Shown here one piece after another: positions 5,270-7,046 of a stretch of DNA of 7,046 nt. Numbering within the stretch: the first letter of the stretch is position 1; each line of letters starts with the position of its first letter. Origin of the DNA: Clostridiales bacterium (lineage in GTDB: Bacteria > Bacillota > Clostridia > Peptostreptococcales > Anaerovoracaceae); NCBI GenBank assembly GCA_003542355.1, contig DPKU01000022.1:10184-17229 (forward strand). Reading direction: 5' to 3'. The notes under the pieces were generated by a model that ran no database searches, was not told the origin of the DNA, and saw only the letters and a program-made list of their open reading frames with translations. A program made the position numbers and the translations under genes.

Positions 5270-6949
5270 ATGAAGATGACAGGTGCAGAGATCATCGTTG
5301 AATCGTTGATCGAGCAGGGCGTCACGGATCTTTTCGGATATCCGGGCGGCGCAACGCTGCACATCCACGATGCATTGTACAGCAGAAGGGATAGGATCAC
5401 GCATTACCTTCCTGCCGACGAACGGGGGGCGGCACATGCAGCCGACGGGTATGCCCGGGCGACGGGAAAAGTGGGTGTCTGTCTGGCCACCAGCGGGCCA
5501 GGGGCCACAAATCTGATCACAGGGATCGCCACGGCATTTCTGGACAGCGTTCCCATGGTGGCGATCACAGCGAATGTGGGGACAGACTTGATAGGGAAAG
5601 ACAGCTTTCAGGAAGTATATATTTCCGGGATCGCCGGGCCTATCGCCAAACACACGTATGCGGTGAGGGACATCAATCGACTGTCCCAAACGCTTCGCGC
5701 GGCCTTTGAGATCGCTAACAGCGGTCGAAAAGGTCCCGTATTGGTTGACATCCCCAAGGATCTTACTGCGGCACTCTGTGAATTCGAGCCAAGGCAAGTG
5801 CCGGAACCCGTGCCGGCAGAAACGCCGGATCCCGTTCAGATCAAAGCCATTGCGGCCATGATCAAACAGAGCCGCTGCCCGGTGCTTTGTTTTGGCGGAG
5901 GCGTGGTAAGCAGCGGAGCCTCAGAGGAGATGAAGCAGTTCATCGAAAAGACGGGTATCCCGACTTGCCATACCATCATGGCCACCGGCGTTATCGCTTT
6001 TGGGGATGAACTGGATCTTGGTATGACCGGCATGCATGGCAGCTTGGCGGCCAACACAGCGATCGCCCATGCGGATCTGCTCATTGCTGCAGGGACACGC
6101 TTGTCTGACCGGGTGGCCCAGGGGCGAAAGACCTTTGCGCCCAAGGCTCAGATCATCCAGTTTGATATCGACCCCAGTGAGATCGGAAAGAGCGTAGATT
6201 CCGGCGGGTCGCTCATCGGGGATCTTCGCAGCATTTTACAGGCGTTGATGCCATTGGTCAAAAACATTGACCGGCCTGAGTGGATGGCAGATATCCGGCG
6301 CTGGAAGGATAAGGATTATTTCCCCAACAACTCTGGTGACAAGCTGATGCCCCACCAGATCATGGAAGTCATCGGCGAGCAGGCAGGACCTGAATCCATC
6401 ATTACCACGGATGTGGGGCAGCATCAGATCTGGGCAGCTCAATACTGCAAGACGACTCGCCCCAGAGGCTTCATGACCAGCGGTGGACTGGGGACCATGG
6501 GGTTTGGATACGGAGCGGCCGTAGGCGCGCAAGTCGCCTTTCCCTCTGCGAACGTCATCCATATCACAGGCGACGGCTCGCTGCACATGAACATGTGCGA
6601 GGCGGCTACCGCCGTCTCCTACGGCCTGCCAATCATCACCATCATCCTGGACAATGCAGTACTGGGCATGGTCCGTCAGCTTCAGTGGGCATACCACAAG
6701 GAGCGCTACATGGCCACGGAGCCCTATCGGAAGACCGATTACGAGATGGTCGGCAAGGGCTTCGGTGTGCAGACCTACCGGGCTGATACAGTAGAGGCGT
6801 TCCGGGATGTGTTCTCCAGAGCACTGAAAAACACCGGCCCGTCCTGGATCGTATGCCCGATCGATAAAAAGGAAAAGGTTCTGCCCATGATGCCGGCGGG
6901 CAAAGGAGTCGAGGATATTATTTTGACACAGGAGGAAGGAGGATTATAA
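5270..6949 (+). CDS. ilvB: Acetolactate synthase (acetohydroxyacid synthase), large catalytic subunit
   Basis: This ThDP- and FAD-dependent enzyme (EC 2.2.1.6) condenses two pyruvates to 2-acetolactate, or pyruvate with 2-ketobutyrate to 2-aceto-2-hydroxybutyrate, the first common step to valine, leucine and isoleucine. The 559 residues are a normal length. The N-terminal ThDP PYR domain has FGYPGGA (22-28) and the cofactor-activating Glu51 in ADERGAAHAADGYARATG. DSFQEV (111-116) and the KH pair at 127-128 follow. The central FAD domain has GMTGMHG (251-257), AAGTRLSDRV (273-282) and FDIDPSEIGK (298-307). The C-terminal ThDP PP domain has SGGLGTMGFG (404-413) and the GDG-to-N Mg/ThDP motif (434-441). 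At the position of the Trp in the usual MVRQW motif it has Leu471 (MVRQLQ). The start is ATG 5270. It is controlled by the T-box leader and overlaps ilvN as TAATG. Catabolic (budB/alsS-type) synthases are a possible alternative, but the FAD-binding-type motifs and ilvN neighbour argue for the biosynthetic enzyme. Confidence 0.96.
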   Translation: MKMTGAEIIVESLIEQGVTDLFGYPGGATLHIHDALYSRRDRITHYLPADERGAAHAADGYARATGKVGVCLATSGPGATNLITGIATAFLDSVPMVAITANVGTDLIGKDSFQEVYISGIAGPIAKHTYAVRDINRLSQTLRAAFEIANSGRKGPVLVDIPKDLTAALCEFEPRQVPEPVPAETPDPVQIKAIAAMIKQSRCPVLCFGGGVVSSGASEEMKQFIEKTGIPTCHTIMATGVIAFGDELDLGMTGMHGSLAANTAIAHADLLIAAGTRLSDRVAQGRKTFAPKAQIIQFDIDPSEIGKSVDSGGSLIGDLRSILQALMPLVKNIDRPEWMADIRRWKDKDYFPNNSGDKLMPHQIMEVIGEQAGPESIITTDVGQHQIWAAQYCKTTRPRGFMTSGGLGTMGFGYGAAVGAQVAFPSANVIHITGDGSLHMNMCEAATAVSYGLPIITIILDNAVLGMVRQLQWAYHKERYMATEPYRKTDYEMVGKGFGVQTYRADTVEAFRDVFSRALKNTGPSWIVCPIDKKEKVLPMMPAGKGVEDIILTQEEGGL

Positions 6950-7046
6950 TGATGGATAAGACAATCATTGCCCTCATGGTGGAAAACAATGCGGGCGTAC
7001 TGTCGAGAGTAGCCATGCTGTTCGGGCGCCGGGGTTTCAACATAGA
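6949..7046 (+). CDS. ilvN: Acetolactate synthase small regulatory subunit, N-terminal part (3' end outside window)
   Basis: The first 32 codons of the regulatory partner of IlvB are visible. It binds branched-chain amino acids (valine in the best-studied cases) through an ACT domain and both activates the catalytic subunit and makes it feedback-sensitive. The visible peptide contains ALMVENNAGVLSRVAMLFGRRGFNI (split: ALMVENNAGVL, then SRVAMLFGRRGFNI), the classic first beta-strand, loop and helix of the IlvN ACT domain, with the ligand-loop Asn-x-x-Gly-Val-Leu pattern. ATG 6949 overlaps the ilvB TAA by one base, and a second ATG follows directly at 6952; either fits AAGGAGG at 6936-6942 (spacers of 6 or 9 nt). 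The overlap implies translational coupling, as expected for subunits of one complex. Typical length is about 160-170 residues, so most of the gene lies outside the window. Confidence 0.95.
   Translation, partial: MMDKTIIALMVENNAGVLSRVAMLFGRRGFNI

Overview
This window looks like a chromosomal segment of a Clostridia-type Bacillota (Firmicutes) bacterium with moderate GC. The evidence is a T-box leader upstream of ilvB, strong AGGAGG-type ribosome binding sites on every gene, a near-consensus housekeeping promoter, and a sigma-54 gene next to a glycolytic gene cluster. All genes are on the + strand. I see no tRNA or rRNA genes, insertion sequences, CRISPR arrays or phage genes.

Region 1 (1-4913) reads as one tightly packed transcription unit. 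It holds the 3' end of rpoN (sigma-54), then pgk (phosphoglycerate kinase), tpiA (triosephosphate isomerase), eno (enolase) and a DUF815-family AAA+ ATPase of unknown role. Gaps between genes are 17, 15 and 13 nt, followed by a 1-nt TAATG overlap, and I see no internal promoter or terminator. The three enzymes belong to the triose half of glycolysis. The usual partners gap and gpm are not in the window: gap is not between rpoN and pgk, and gpm is not between tpiA and eno.

Region 2 (4914-5269) is a 356-nt non-coding leader. It starts with a consensus sigma-A promoter (TTGACA, 17 nt, TATAAT) only 6 nt after the DUF815 stop codon. A T-box riboswitch follows, with a Stem I carrying the AG-rich bulge and GGTGCGAG distal motif, a CGTTATC element, a GAAA-capped hairpin, a T-box/antiterminator, and a competing intrinsic terminator ending in a T-run.

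Region 3 (5270-7046) is the branched-chain amino acid biosynthesis operon controlled by that riboswitch. It contains the complete ilvB (acetolactate synthase catalytic subunit) and, overlapping its stop codon as TAATG, the first 32 codons of ilvN (the ACT-domain regulatory subunit), cut by the window edge. Uncharged branched-chain tRNA would be expected to stabilise the antiterminator and allow ilvBN transcription.

Most of the window is ordinary core metabolism. The points most worth a second look are the DUF815 ATPase coupled to eno, a natural Leu in IlvB at the position of the classical herbicide-site Trp, the T-box with an ambiguous specifier codon, a perfect 9-bp hairpin at the end of pgk, and a triple 7-mer repeat inside the DUF815 gene. 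I do not see a convincing new multi-gene system.
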